23,762 nt of DNA from JBAUHN01 sp049680295 (GTDB taxonomy: Bacteria; Pseudomonadota; Alphaproteobacteria; Rhodobacterales; Rhodobacteraceae), in NCBI GenBank assembly GCA_049680295.1, contig JBAUHN010000139.1, positions 1 through 23,762 on the forward strand. Direction: 5' to 3'. The notes under the pieces are model-generated. The model was not told the DNA's origin, did not search any database, and saw only the letters and a program-made list of their open reading frames with translations. Shown here in pieces: positions 1-6,756 of this stretch. How positions within the stretch are numbered: the stretch's first letter is position 1; each line of letters opens with the position of its first letter. A program made the position numbers and the translations under genes.

Positions 1-74
1 AGGGTGCGCTCGACTTGCATGTGTTAGGCCTGCCGCCAGCGTTCGTTCTGAGCCAGGATCAAACTCTCAAGTTG
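1..74 (-). rRNA. rrs: 16S ribosomal RNA, 5' end (partial)
   Basis: Read on the minus strand, this stretch holds the universal start of bacterial 16S rRNA: GAGTTTGATCCTGGCTCAG, followed by ACGCTGGCGGCAGGCCTAAC and ACATGCAAGTCGAGCG. Only the first ~74 nt are inside the window and the gene continues beyond the left edge. The mature 5' end is placed near 74 by analogy with E. coli, so it may be off by a few bases. The exact bases, including AACGAACGCTGG, fit Rhodobacterales. The leader, boxA and promoter lie to the right (75-515), so transcription runs out of the window to the left. Confidence 0.96.
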
Positions 75-486
75 AAATGATCTTGCGATCATATCCTTGA
101 CGTCGAACCTCTGCACATCGACCTGCAATACTTACTGAATATTACAGGCGTCTTTTCTGTTTGTTGTGCTTCAGGTTTTCATAAGAAAACAAGAAACCGT
201 CCAAACAGTGAAGCTGACACTACATCATCGGACCGAAGCCCTAGTAGCGCGATATGAAGAGGTTGATCCATCGAATGAACCAAACCGCCCACATATCTCT
301 TCAGATAATTTAATTTTCAAAGAGCGTAGAGACAAAAGTGACTGGATGCGCCCTAACTTCTTTGGCGCGCCCCGCCTCGTTTACCTCTGATTTTATTCTT
401 ACGTCTCGTTTCCGTCTGGTTCGTTTCCGTTCCGTCTGGCCCGTCTGGCGTCCCGTCAGAGCATCGCTGCTCGTCCGGTAAGGGGG
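75..486 (-). other. rRNA operon leader (about 410 nt)
   Basis: This stretch lies between the rrn promoter and the 16S start and has no convincing protein gene. On the minus strand it carries an antitermination boxA (309-326). It also holds a run of short repeats: CCAGACGG occurs at 441-448, 432-439 and 412-419 (+ coordinates), and ACGGAAACGA occurs twice (430-421 and 415-406). The remainder (75-300) is the expected site of the upstream arm of the RNase III processing stem, but the other arm is outside the window. Short open frames here look fortuitous. Confidence 0.7.
309..326 (-). promoter_or_regulatory. boxA antitermination element of the rrn leader
   Basis: The minus strand reads CGCTCTTTGAAAATTAAA, a close match to the rRNA boxA consensus (TGCTCTTTAACAATTTA in E. 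coli; alphaproteobacteria usually have GCTCTTTGAAAATT). It lies about 235 nt upstream of 16S, where NusB/S10 antitermination complexes load on nascent rRNA. The match is seen directly; the function follows from family knowledge. Confidence 0.75.
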
Positions 487-515
487 GTTCTAGAGTTAGT
501 GGCTCAGACCCGCAA
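487..515 (-). promoter_or_regulatory. Sigma70-type rrn promoter
   Basis: On the minus strand a -35 TTGCGG (510-515) is separated by exactly 17 bp from a -10 TAGAAC (487-492). It is followed by a C-rich discriminator (CCCCCC) and preceded by a strongly AT-rich segment (about 530-597) that could act as an UP element. A GGGGTTGCGG -35 with a C-rich start region fits stringently controlled rRNA promoters of Rhodobacterales. Initiation is expected near 480. Confidence 0.6.
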
Positions 516-832
516 CCCCTTTTTTGAGGAAACGTCATATTTTTTTCATTATTCAAAGTTTTTGTATTAAATCAAATAGTTATCTGTTCATTTTTTTACC
601 CATTCCCGGTTTTTGTCGCCTTTTTCGCGCAGCTCTTAGGGAACGTAATCACGGGAAATCCCTACATATTGCGTTATCCACAGAGATACCCCCAAGAGAG
701 GCTGAGTCCTTTTTGGTGTGTTGGGCAATTTTCCCCGTGAATCGGCTGAATAGCCCGGTTTTCAAAGCACGCCGCAGGTGCAGAATATTCATAGTCGGAT
801 CCAAAGTGCCTGTTGGCGGGGCAAATCCCCTG
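516..832. other. Gene-free stretch: AT-rich tract and one DnaA box
   Basis: This lies between the rrn promoter and the end of msrQ. Positions 530-597 are very AT-rich, with two T7 runs, unlike the GC-rich surroundings, and probably serve as UP element DNA for the rrn promoter. A perfect DnaA box, TTATCCACA, sits at 674-682 (+). No second perfect box was seen. A 126-residue open frame on the plus strand has no recognisable domain and no good ribosome binding site, so it is not called. Confidence 0.5.
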
Positions 833-1438
833 TCAGATGGATCGTTTTCGGCGCAGGTTTGGAAACCGCAGCGCCAGCAGACCCAGAATCGCGGCCATAT
901 ATAGCAAAGGTTCGATCTGAAACCCTTTGGCCAGCATCACAAAGTGCAAACCACCCAGAAAGGCCACCACATAGGTCAGCTTATGCAGTTTGCGCCAAGT
1001 CACGCCCAAACGCCGCACCGACCAATTGTTCGACGTAATCGCCAGCGGCAGCATCACTGCAAATCCCAGCATACCGATGGTGACATAGGGGCGTTTCAAA
1101 ATGTCGCCCCACATCTCGCTGACAATCTGGACGTCCAGAAAGACCCAAACCAGCAAATGACACAGCGCATAGTAAAAGGCGATCAGCCCGATGGCCCGGC
1201 GAAACCGGATCAGGTTCAACCCGGTAAACCGCCGTAATGGTGTCACTGCCAATGCCACAATCAGAAACTTTAACGCCAGCTGCCCCAATTCGTGTTCCAG
1301 CGCCTTGATCGGCTCAACACCCAACCCGCCGGTAACGCCCAAATAAAACAGCCAGGGCGCCGGTGCAGCACACACTATATATACAAGTAAAATCGGAACC
1401 CGGCGCAGCGCCGTATTCAATCGGTCAACAACACTCAT
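833..1438 (-). CDS. msrQ: Protein-methionine-sulfoxide reductase heme-binding subunit MsrQ
   Basis: Inner-membrane b-type heme protein that passes electrons from the respiratory chain or flavin reductase to periplasmic MsrP for repair of oxidised methionines. The 201-residue product (family about 200) has several hydrophobic helices and the His residues expected of the YedZ/MsrQ ferric-reductase-like domain: H94 in YYALCHLLVW, H152 in WRKLHKLTYV and H165 in LGGLHFVM. The frame stays open further upstream into msrP, but the chosen ATG at 1438 gives the usual length and N-terminus (MSVVDRLN) and lies 16 bp after the msrP stop. No Shine-Dalgarno precedes it, so translational coupling to msrP is likely. 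Confidence 0.93.
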   Translation of the reverse strand: MSVVDRLNTALRRVPILLVYIVCAAPAPWLFYLGVTGGLGVEPIKALEHELGQLALKFLIVALAVTPLRRFTGLNLIRFRRAIGLIAFYYALCHLLVWVFLDVQIVSEMWGDILKRPYVTIGMLGFAVMLPLAITSNNWSVRRLGVTWRKLHKLTYVVAFLGGLHFVMLAKGFQIEPLLYMAAILGLLALRFPNLRRKRSI

Positions 1439-1454
1439 TCGCAAAGCGGCCAAA

Positions 1455-2357
1455 TCAGTGAAATTTCGCCAGATCCATACCCTCATAAAGGCTGGCCACC
1501 TCTTGCTCATATCCGTTGAACATCCGTGTCGGCTCCTTTTTCGCAAAAAGGCCGCCACCAACGCGCTGCTCATAGGCCTGGCTCCAGCGCGGATGATCGA
1601 CGTTTGGATTCACATTGCTGTAAAACCCATATTCGCTGGCGCTGTATTTGCCCCAAGCGGTTGGCGGCTCGGTGTCCAGCAAGGTCATGCGCACGACGGA
1701 TTTGATTGACTTGTAGCCATATTTCCACGGCACCACGAGCCGCAAGGGCGCGCCGTTCTGGTTCGGGATATCCTTGCCGTAAATGCCGGTCGCCATAATT
1801 GTCAGCGGGTGCATCGCTTCGTCCAGACGCAACCCTTCCACATAAGGCCAGTCGATCACGTTATAGCGCAAGCCCGGCATTTCCTCGGGACGCGCCAGCG
1901 TTTCAAACGCCACATATTTGGCATCTGACTGAACCCCCGCGAGGTTCAGCAAATCCGCCAGCTCAAACCCGTTCCACGGCACCACCATCGACCACCGCTC
2001 AACACAGCGCAAACGGTAGATGCGTTCTTCGACAGTCATCTTGGCCATAATGTCTTCGAACGCATAGTCGCCGGGCCTGTCAACCATGCCGTCAATTTTG
2101 ACGTTCCAGGGGGCGGTGGTCATCGCACCGGCATTGCGCGCCGGATCGCCCTTGTCAGTGCCAAATTCATAGAAGTTATTGTAGGATGTGATCTCTTCAA
2201 ACGTGTTTGGTTCAAGATCTTCGGCTGCACGCGCCGGGCGCCCCAATCCGACAAGGCCCGCGCCAACAGCCCCGGCGATCACCTGCCGCCTGTTCAAAAA
2301 CACAGCTTCCGGTGTGACATCATTTTCGGTCAGCCTATTGGTCCAGCGCATAGCCAT
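1455..2357 (-). CDS. msrP: Protein-methionine-sulfoxide reductase catalytic subunit MsrP
   Basis: Periplasmic molybdopterin enzyme that reduces protein-bound methionine sulfoxide (both R and S forms), receiving electrons from MsrQ. The 300-residue sequence has a Tat signal with twin arginine (NRRQVIAGAVGAG, R23-R24) and likely cleavage after ARA. A sulfite-oxidase-type fold follows, with the molybdenum-ligating Cys in RLRCVERWSMVVPWNG (C118). The motifs NGAPLRLVVPWKYGYK and GFYSNVNPNVDHPRWSQA are typical of YedY/MsrP. The start ATG is preceded by GAGGAG at suitable spacing. msrQ follows 16 bp downstream, the usual order of this operon. Length matches the family. Confidence 0.95.
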   Translation of the reverse strand: MAMRWTNRLTENDVTPEAVFLNRRQVIAGAVGAGLVGLGRPARAAEDLEPNTFEEITSYNNFYEFGTDKGDPARNAGAMTTAPWNVKIDGMVDRPGDYAFEDIMAKMTVEERIYRLRCVERWSMVVPWNGFELADLLNLAGVQSDAKYVAFETLARPEEMPGLRYNVIDWPYVEGLRLDEAMHPLTIMATGIYGKDIPNQNGAPLRLVVPWKYGYKSIKSVVRMTLLDTEPPTAWGKYSASEYGFYSNVNPNVDHPRWSQAYEQRVGGGLFAKKEPTRMFNGYEQEVASLYEGMDLAKFH

Positions 2358-2438
2358 AACAGCAACTCCTCGTGATCATCTGGGCTGTATCTAGGGGCTT
2401 TATTCCCTGCGACCAAATGATTTTGCCTCACAATATGG

Positions 2439-2450
2439 ACAGCGCGCTGT
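2439..2450. promoter_or_regulatory. Perfect 12-bp palindrome upstream of msrP
   Basis: ACAGCGCGCTGT is a perfect palindrome about 80 bp upstream of the msrP start, inside the clpB-msrP spacer. It is a possible operator for the msrPQ operon, but no regulator can be named. A chance GC-rich palindrome is also possible. Confidence 0.25.
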
Positions 2451-2468
2451 AACGTAGGGGCTGTTTGC

Positions 2469-2492
2469 CCCCGGCAAGTCCCCCTGCCGGGG
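2469..2492. other. GC-rich stem-loop after clpB
   Basis: CCCCGGCA (2469-2476) and TGCCGGGG (2485-2492) form a perfect 8-bp stem with an 8-nt loop, about 28 bp past the clpB stop. In the clpB direction (minus) no T run follows, so it is not a classical intrinsic terminator. It may stabilise the clpB mRNA 3' end or assist termination before msrP. In the plus direction CGCGTCTTTT follows the stem. Confidence 0.4.
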
Positions 2493-2519
2493 CGCGTCTT
2501 TTGCGATCTGGGTCGCGGT

Positions 2520-5138
2520 TCAATGCATCACGGCATCATCCGGACGTGGCCTGTTTGACGCCGCAATCCTGTCGCCAATGATCAGACCATCCGCCCCGGC
2601 ATGCACCGGAATGGTGTCACCATCATGCACATCCCCCGATAACAGCATCTCTGCCAGCGGGTTTTGCAGACTACGTTGAATAACCCGTTTCAGTGGTCGC
2701 GCACCGAACACCGGGTCATAGCCTTCATCCGCAAGCCATGTGCGCGCGGCATCATCCAGTTCAAGATGGATTTTGCGCGACGCCAGCCGCGCCAGCAAAC
2801 GCGCCATCTGAATATCAACGATTGCATCCATATCCGCACGGCTAAGCCGGTCAAAGATGATCGTCTCGTCCAGACGGTTCAGGAATTCTGGCCGGAAATG
2901 CGCGCGCACGGCTTCCATCACGTGACCTTTGGCCTCGCTTGCATCAGCGCCTTCAGCCATCTGGCTAAGCGCCTGCGCGCCTAGGTTGCTGGTCAGGATG
3001 ATCAGCGTTTGCTTGAAATCGACCGTGCGGCCCTGCCCATCGGTCAAAACCCCATCATCCAGAACCTGCAGCAGTACGTTGAACACATCCGGATGCGCCT
3101 TTTCGACTTCATCAAACAGCACAACCTGATAGGGCCTGCGCCGTACAGCCTCGGTCAGCGCACCGCCCTCGTCATAGCCAACATACCCCGGAGGCGCGCC
3201 AATCAGACGGGCGACGCTGTGTTTTTCCATATATTCCGACATATCAATGCGCACCATTGCATTGTCGTCATCAAACAGAAATTCGGCCACGGCCTTGGTC
3301 AATTCGGTTTTACCCACGCCCGTCGGTCCCAAAAACAGGAATGATCCCAAGGGGCGCCCTTCGTCATTCAGACCCGCCCGCGCCCGACGCACCGCGTTAG
3401 ACACCGCTTTCACAGCGCCCTCCTGCCCGATCACACGCGCATGCAACTGATCTTCCATGCGCAACAGCTTGTCTCGTTCGCCTTCCAGCATTTTGCCCGC
3501 AGGAATACCGGTCCAGCGTTCCACCACCGATGCAATCTGATCCGGGCGCACCGCTTCTTCGACCATAACGCTTTCGTCATCGCCATGCTCTGCCAACTCA
3601 ATCTGTTTTTCAAGCTGCGGTATGACGCCATAAGACAGCTCACCCGCCTTTGCCAGATTGCCCTCGCGCTTGGCGATCTCCAGCTCGGCACGGGCATGAT
3701 CCAACTGTTCTTTCAAGTCCCGCGCGCCCGCCATCTTGTCGCGCTCGGCCTGCCACTGCGCGGTCATTTCCGCACTGCGTTCCTGCAAATCGGACAAGTC
3801 CTTTTCCAGCGTTTCCAACCGGTCCTTGCTGGGCTTGTCATCCTCGGCACGCAAGGCTTCCGCCTCAATCTGCAATTGCAGGATCTGCCGGTCCAGCGCG
3901 TCCAGCTGTTCTGGTTTGCTATCAACCTCCATGCGCAAACGGCTTGCGGCCTCATCCATCAGGTCAATGGCCTTATCGGGCAAAAACCGATCCGTGATGT
4001 AGCGATGGCTTAGGGTTGCTGCCGCCACCAACGCACTGTCGGAAATCCGCACTCCGTGGTGTAATTCGTACTTTTCCTTGATGCCGCGCAAGATAGAAAC
4101 CGTGTCTTCGACGGTGGGTTCCTGCACCATCACCGGCTGAAACCGCCGCGCGAGGGCCGCGTCTTTTTCAACGTATTTGCGGTATTCATCCAATGTCGTC
4201 GCACCGACGCAATGCAATTCACCGCGTGCCAGTGCCGGCTTGATCAGATTTGCCGCATCCATCGCGCCATCCGCCTTGCCCGCACCCACAAGCGTGTGCA
4301 TCTCATCAATGAACAGGATAATCTCACCGGCTGCTTCGGTCACTTCTGTCAGCACGGCCTTAAGGCGTTCTTCGAATTCGCCACGGTATTTCGCACCCGC
4401 GATCAAAGCACCCATATCCAGCGCCAGCAATTTCTTGTTACGCAAGGATTCCGGCACATCGCCATCAATGATCCGCAATGCCAAACCTTCGGCAATCGCG
4501 GTTTTCCCGACACCGGGTTCCCCGATCAACACCGGATTGTTTTTGGTCCGGCGGCTGAGCACCTGCATCGCCCGGCGAATTTCCTCGTCCCGGCCAATGA
4601 TAGGGTCGATTTTGCCCTCTTGCGCCCGCGCCGTCAGATCCAGCGCGTATTTTTTCAGCGCGTCATAGCCTTCTTCGGCGCTGGCGGTATCTGCCGTGCG
4701 CCCCTTGCGAATGTCATTGATCGCCGAATTCAGCCCCTGGGCCGTCACATCGCCCGCTTCCAGCGCCGTCTTGGCACCGGATTTGACCATGCACAGCGCC
4801 ATCAGCAGCCGTTCAACCGGCACAAAACTATCGCCGGCTTTCTTGGCCAATGCTTCGGCTTCGATCAGGACCTTTTGCGTCGCATTATCCAGATAAACCT
4901 GTGCCGCGTCGCCGGTAACGGTCGGCATTTTGCCAAGCGCCAGTTCCAGCGCCTGCATAACACGCCCGGCATTGCCACCCGCAGCGTTTATCAGATTGCT
5001 CGCCAATCCCTGATCGTCGTCTAACAATGCTTTTAAGACATGTTCCGGGGCCAAACGCTGGTGATTGTCCCTTGTCGCTATGGTCTGTGCCGCCTGAATA
5101 AAGCCGCGCGACCGTTCCGTGAACTTGCTCAAGTCCAT
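2520..5138 (-). CDS. clpB: ATP-dependent disaggregase ClpB
   Basis: Hexameric AAA+ chaperone that, with DnaK/DnaJ/GrpE, pulls aggregated proteins apart after heat stress in the cytoplasm. The 872 residues show the full ClpB order. The Clp N-domain repeats (1-145) are followed by NBD1 with Walker A GEPGVGKT (206-213) and Walker B IILFIDEMH. The long coiled-coil M-domain spans roughly 400-530, with heptad-like Leu/Glu/Arg-rich sequence. NBD2 follows with Walker A GPTGVGKT (near 605) and the ClpB C-terminal domain. The length fits ClpB (about 860) and the M-domain separates it from ClpA/ClpC. The ATG is preceded by AAGGAG, and a sigma32-type promoter lies 82 bp upstream. It is likely monocistronic. 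Confidence 0.97.
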   Translation of the reverse strand: MDLSKFTERSRGFIQAAQTIATRDNHQRLAPEHVLKALLDDDQGLASNLINAAGGNAGRVMQALELALGKMPTVTGDAAQVYLDNATQKVLIEAEALAKKAGDSFVPVERLLMALCMVKSGAKTALEAGDVTAQGLNSAINDIRKGRTADTASAEEGYDALKKYALDLTARAQEGKIDPIIGRDEEIRRAMQVLSRRTKNNPVLIGEPGVGKTAIAEGLALRIIDGDVPESLRNKKLLALDMGALIAGAKYRGEFEERLKAVLTEVTEAAGEIILFIDEMHTLVGAGKADGAMDAANLIKPALARGELHCVGATTLDEYRKYVEKDAALARRFQPVMVQEPTVEDTVSILRGIKEKYELHHGVRISDSALVAAATLSHRYITDRFLPDKAIDLMDEAASRLRMEVDSKPEQLDALDRQILQLQIEAEALRAEDDKPSKDRLETLEKDLSDLQERSAEMTAQWQAERDKMAGARDLKEQLDHARAELEIAKREGNLAKAGELSYGVIPQLEKQIELAEHGDDESVMVEEAVRPDQIASVVERWTGIPAGKMLEGERDKLLRMEDQLHARVIGQEGAVKAVSNAVRRARAGLNDEGRPLGSFLFLGPTGVGKTELTKAVAEFLFDDDNAMVRIDMSEYMEKHSVARLIGAPPGYVGYDEGGALTEAVRRRPYQVVLFDEVEKAHPDVFNVLLQVLDDGVLTDGQGRTVDFKQTLIILTSNLGAQALSQMAEGADASEAKGHVMEAVRAHFRPEFLNRLDETIIFDRLSRADMDAIVDIQMARLLARLASRKIHLELDDAARTWLADEGYDPVFGARPLKRVIQRSLQNPLAEMLLSGDVHDGDTIPVHAGADGLIIGDRIAASNRPRPDDAVMH

Positions 5139-5219
5139 GGCATTCTCCTTTTCTAAAAGCGCCCTGAGGAATGCTGCGCCCGACTTGGCGGCACGACAGC
5201 GAATTGGGCCTTATGGTGT

Positions 5220-5248
5220 TATCTGGGGATTGTTTGCGCCGCTTCAAG
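5220..5248 (-). promoter_or_regulatory. Sigma32 (RpoH) heat-shock promoter of clpB
   Basis: The minus strand has -35 CTTGAAG (5242-5248), a 13-bp spacer and -10 CCCCAGATA (5220-5228). This is close to the E. coli sigma32 consensus CTTGAA-N13/14-CCCCAT-T, with one extra base in the -10. It lies 82 bp upstream of the clpB ATG, so the transcript would start near 5212. RpoH control of clpB is established in many proteobacteria; the promoter here is predicted only. Confidence 0.72.
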
Positions 5249-5429
5249 ACCGCGAAAACAAGCAATAACCGATAACGACAAAAAAACCGGGCAATGCCAT
5301 TCTGTCCATGATCTGGGTCACTGTTTCGGTTTCACCGGCGCTTTTGTTGACTTTCGGCTAACATCGGGTGGACTTCATCAACTCTAGTCCATAAGGGTTG
5401 GCCGTTTGCAAAAAATCAGGAGCACCCAG

Positions 5430-6146
5430 ATGTCAGATGACCGTTTGATCGTAGCACTAGACGTCCCCAACGCCGTGGCCGGTCTGGAACTGGCCAACCA
5501 ATTGGGCGACGGCATCGGCTTTTACAAAATCGGCCTTGGCATGCTGACGGGCGGCGGCCTGGCACTGGCCAATGAACTGAAACAAGAACACGGCAAACGC
5601 ATCTTTCTGGACATGAAACTTTTCGACATCGGCGCCACGGTCGAGGCCGCTGTCCGGGGGCTGGCGCAATTTGATCTGGATTTCCTGACAGTCCACGGTG
5701 ATCCGCATGTGGTATCGGCCGCAAAACAAGGTGCTGCCGGATCAGATATGAAAATCCTGGCGGTGACAATCCTGACGTCCCTGGACCGGGCCGATCTGGA
5801 CGCAAGCCTGATGATGCCCGGCGATATTCCCGATCTTGTTCAAACCCGCGCGAGCAATGCCTTTGCCGCCGGTGCCGATGGCGTCATTGCATCCCCACAA
5901 GAAGCCGCAATGATCCGCGCCTTGCCCGAAGCCTCGGACCGCCTGATTGTCACCCCCGGCGTCCGCCCCGTCGGTGCCGCACTCGGCGATCAAAAGCGCG
6001 TGGCGACCCCGGCACAGGCCATTGCCGATGGCGCGGATCACATTGTGGTCGGACGTCCGGTATGGGCAGCCAAAGACCCCAAAGCAGCTGCTCACGCGAT
6101 CCTGGCAGAGTTGCGCAGTACTCAGGCCGAGGTCCCAAACCACTAG
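5430..6146 (+). CDS. pyrF: Orotidine 5'-phosphate decarboxylase
   Basis: Last step of de novo pyrimidine synthesis: OMP to UMP plus CO2, in the cytoplasm. The 238-residue TIM-barrel protein has the family's catalytic tetrad: K33 in FYKIG, then D61, K63 and D66 in DMKLFDIGAT. The phosphate-binding C-terminal region includes VTPGVRP and HIVVGRPV. The ATG at 5430 is chosen over an upstream TTG (5406) because AGGAG (5418-5422) sits 7 bp before it and the protein then begins MSDDRLIVALDV as usual. It is divergent from clpB and stands alone, with a 600-bp spacer after it. Confidence 0.96.
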   Translation: MSDDRLIVALDVPNAVAGLELANQLGDGIGFYKIGLGMLTGGGLALANELKQEHGKRIFLDMKLFDIGATVEAAVRGLAQFDLDFLTVHGDPHVVSAAKQGAAGSDMKILAVTILTSLDRADLDASLMMPGDIPDLVQTRASNAFAAGADGVIASPQEAAMIRALPEASDRLIVTPGVRPVGAALGDQKRVATPAQAIADGADHIVVGRPVWAAKDPKAAAHAILAELRSTQAEVPNH

Positions 6147-6312
6147 AAGTCGCGCAGTTTGGCACAATCGTCGCGGACGGTGCGTATTGTTGCCGCCGTG
6201 CAAAATAGCTGTGCCAAATTGACAACAGGTGCCCACGTCCCACCAACTAAGCATAATCCAGCCTATGTCGGTGCACGCGAAAGTGGTACGCTCGCGGGTG
6301 GTGATACTCCCT

Positions 6313-6374
6313 GACGAACTCCATCTTCCTGAAGTTCGTCACCTCCCCCCCGCTCACGCTGGCGGGGGGCCTTT
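6313..6374 (+). ncRNA. Candidate small RNA or terminator: two hairpins with anti-SD-like linker
   Basis: Hairpin 1 is GACGAACT (6313-6320) and AGTTCGTC (6333-6340). A linker, ACCTC (6341-6345), joins it to hairpin 2, CCCCCCGC (6346-6353) and GCGGGGGG (6362-6369), followed by CCTTTCC. The second hairpin resembles an intrinsic terminator but its T run is short. The linker ACCTCC resembles the 16S anti-Shine-Dalgarno sequence, a motif used by some Rhodobacterales small RNAs. No promoter was identified, and it may simply be the pyrF terminator region. The pairing is seen directly; the RNA role is a guess. Confidence 0.3.
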
Positions 6375-6716
6375 CCAGCACTAAAACTGGGTTGCAAGAT
6401 AGATTTTCAATCGCGATTGGAATTGCGGTACTGCTTTAGGCTGGCTCAGGAATTCCGCGTGCGACATTTGGGCCTAACGCTGCCCTTCATCCCCAAATAC
6501 GATTCTCTGTGACAATTCAACTGGCGTTCTGGCAAAAAAGGCCAGTGTGTCCGACTGCCAAACTGGGATGCCCGGCGCCAGACCAACACCCCACATCCCG
6601 CGAATGCCCCGGTTCTTCGCAGGTTCCGCGCAAAACGCAATCTTCTGGGCTTTCGCCCGGATAAAGCGCCCGCTTTGCCCCTTCAAACGATGTGTTCATC
6701 TGCCCTCGCTTGCGCT

Positions 6717-6731
6717 ATTCTAACGACGTTC
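6717..6731 (+). promoter_or_regulatory. Near-consensus LexA (SOS) box upstream of dinB
   Basis: ATTC-N7-GTTC (ATTCTAACGACGTTC) matches the alphaproteobacterial LexA direct repeat GTTC-N7-GTTC at 7 of 8 fixed bases, with exact 7-bp spacing. It lies 25 bp before the chosen dinB start, where a repressor would block transcription. SOS control of dinB is common but this single imperfect site is only suggestive. Confidence 0.4.
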
Positions 6732-6756
6732 TGCCACAAATCTGTCGGTGAATGCC

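Larger units (their letters stand above)
6147..6747. other. 600-bp spacer between pyrF and dinB
   Basis: No convincing protein gene. A 9-bp inverted repeat (TTTGGCACA at 6158-6166, TGTGCCAAA at 6210-6218) follows the pyrF stop, and two adjacent hairpins lie at 6313-6369. Positions 6446-6699 carry overlapping short open frames on the minus strand (64-70 residues). One starts at 6699 after GAGGGCAG and another spans 6474-6686, but neither has a recognisable domain, and they may be relics. The SOS-like box for dinB is at 6717-6731. Confidence 0.5.

Noticed and set aside
516..832. Replication origin
   Set aside because: Only one perfect DnaA box and no origin-associated genes (dnaA, hemE, parAB) nearby.
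524..904. 126-residue plus-strand frame between the rrn promoter and msrQ
   Set aside because: Starts inside the AT-rich rrn upstream region, runs over the msrQ end, and has no domain or ribosome binding site.
4212..5024. 270-residue frame antisense to clpB
   Set aside because: Antisense shadow of a strongly conserved gene; no ribosome binding site or domain.
6265..6384. 39-codon plus-strand frame over the two hairpins
   Set aside because: No ribosome binding site, and its length comes from the hairpin sequence; an RNA or terminator role explains the stems better.
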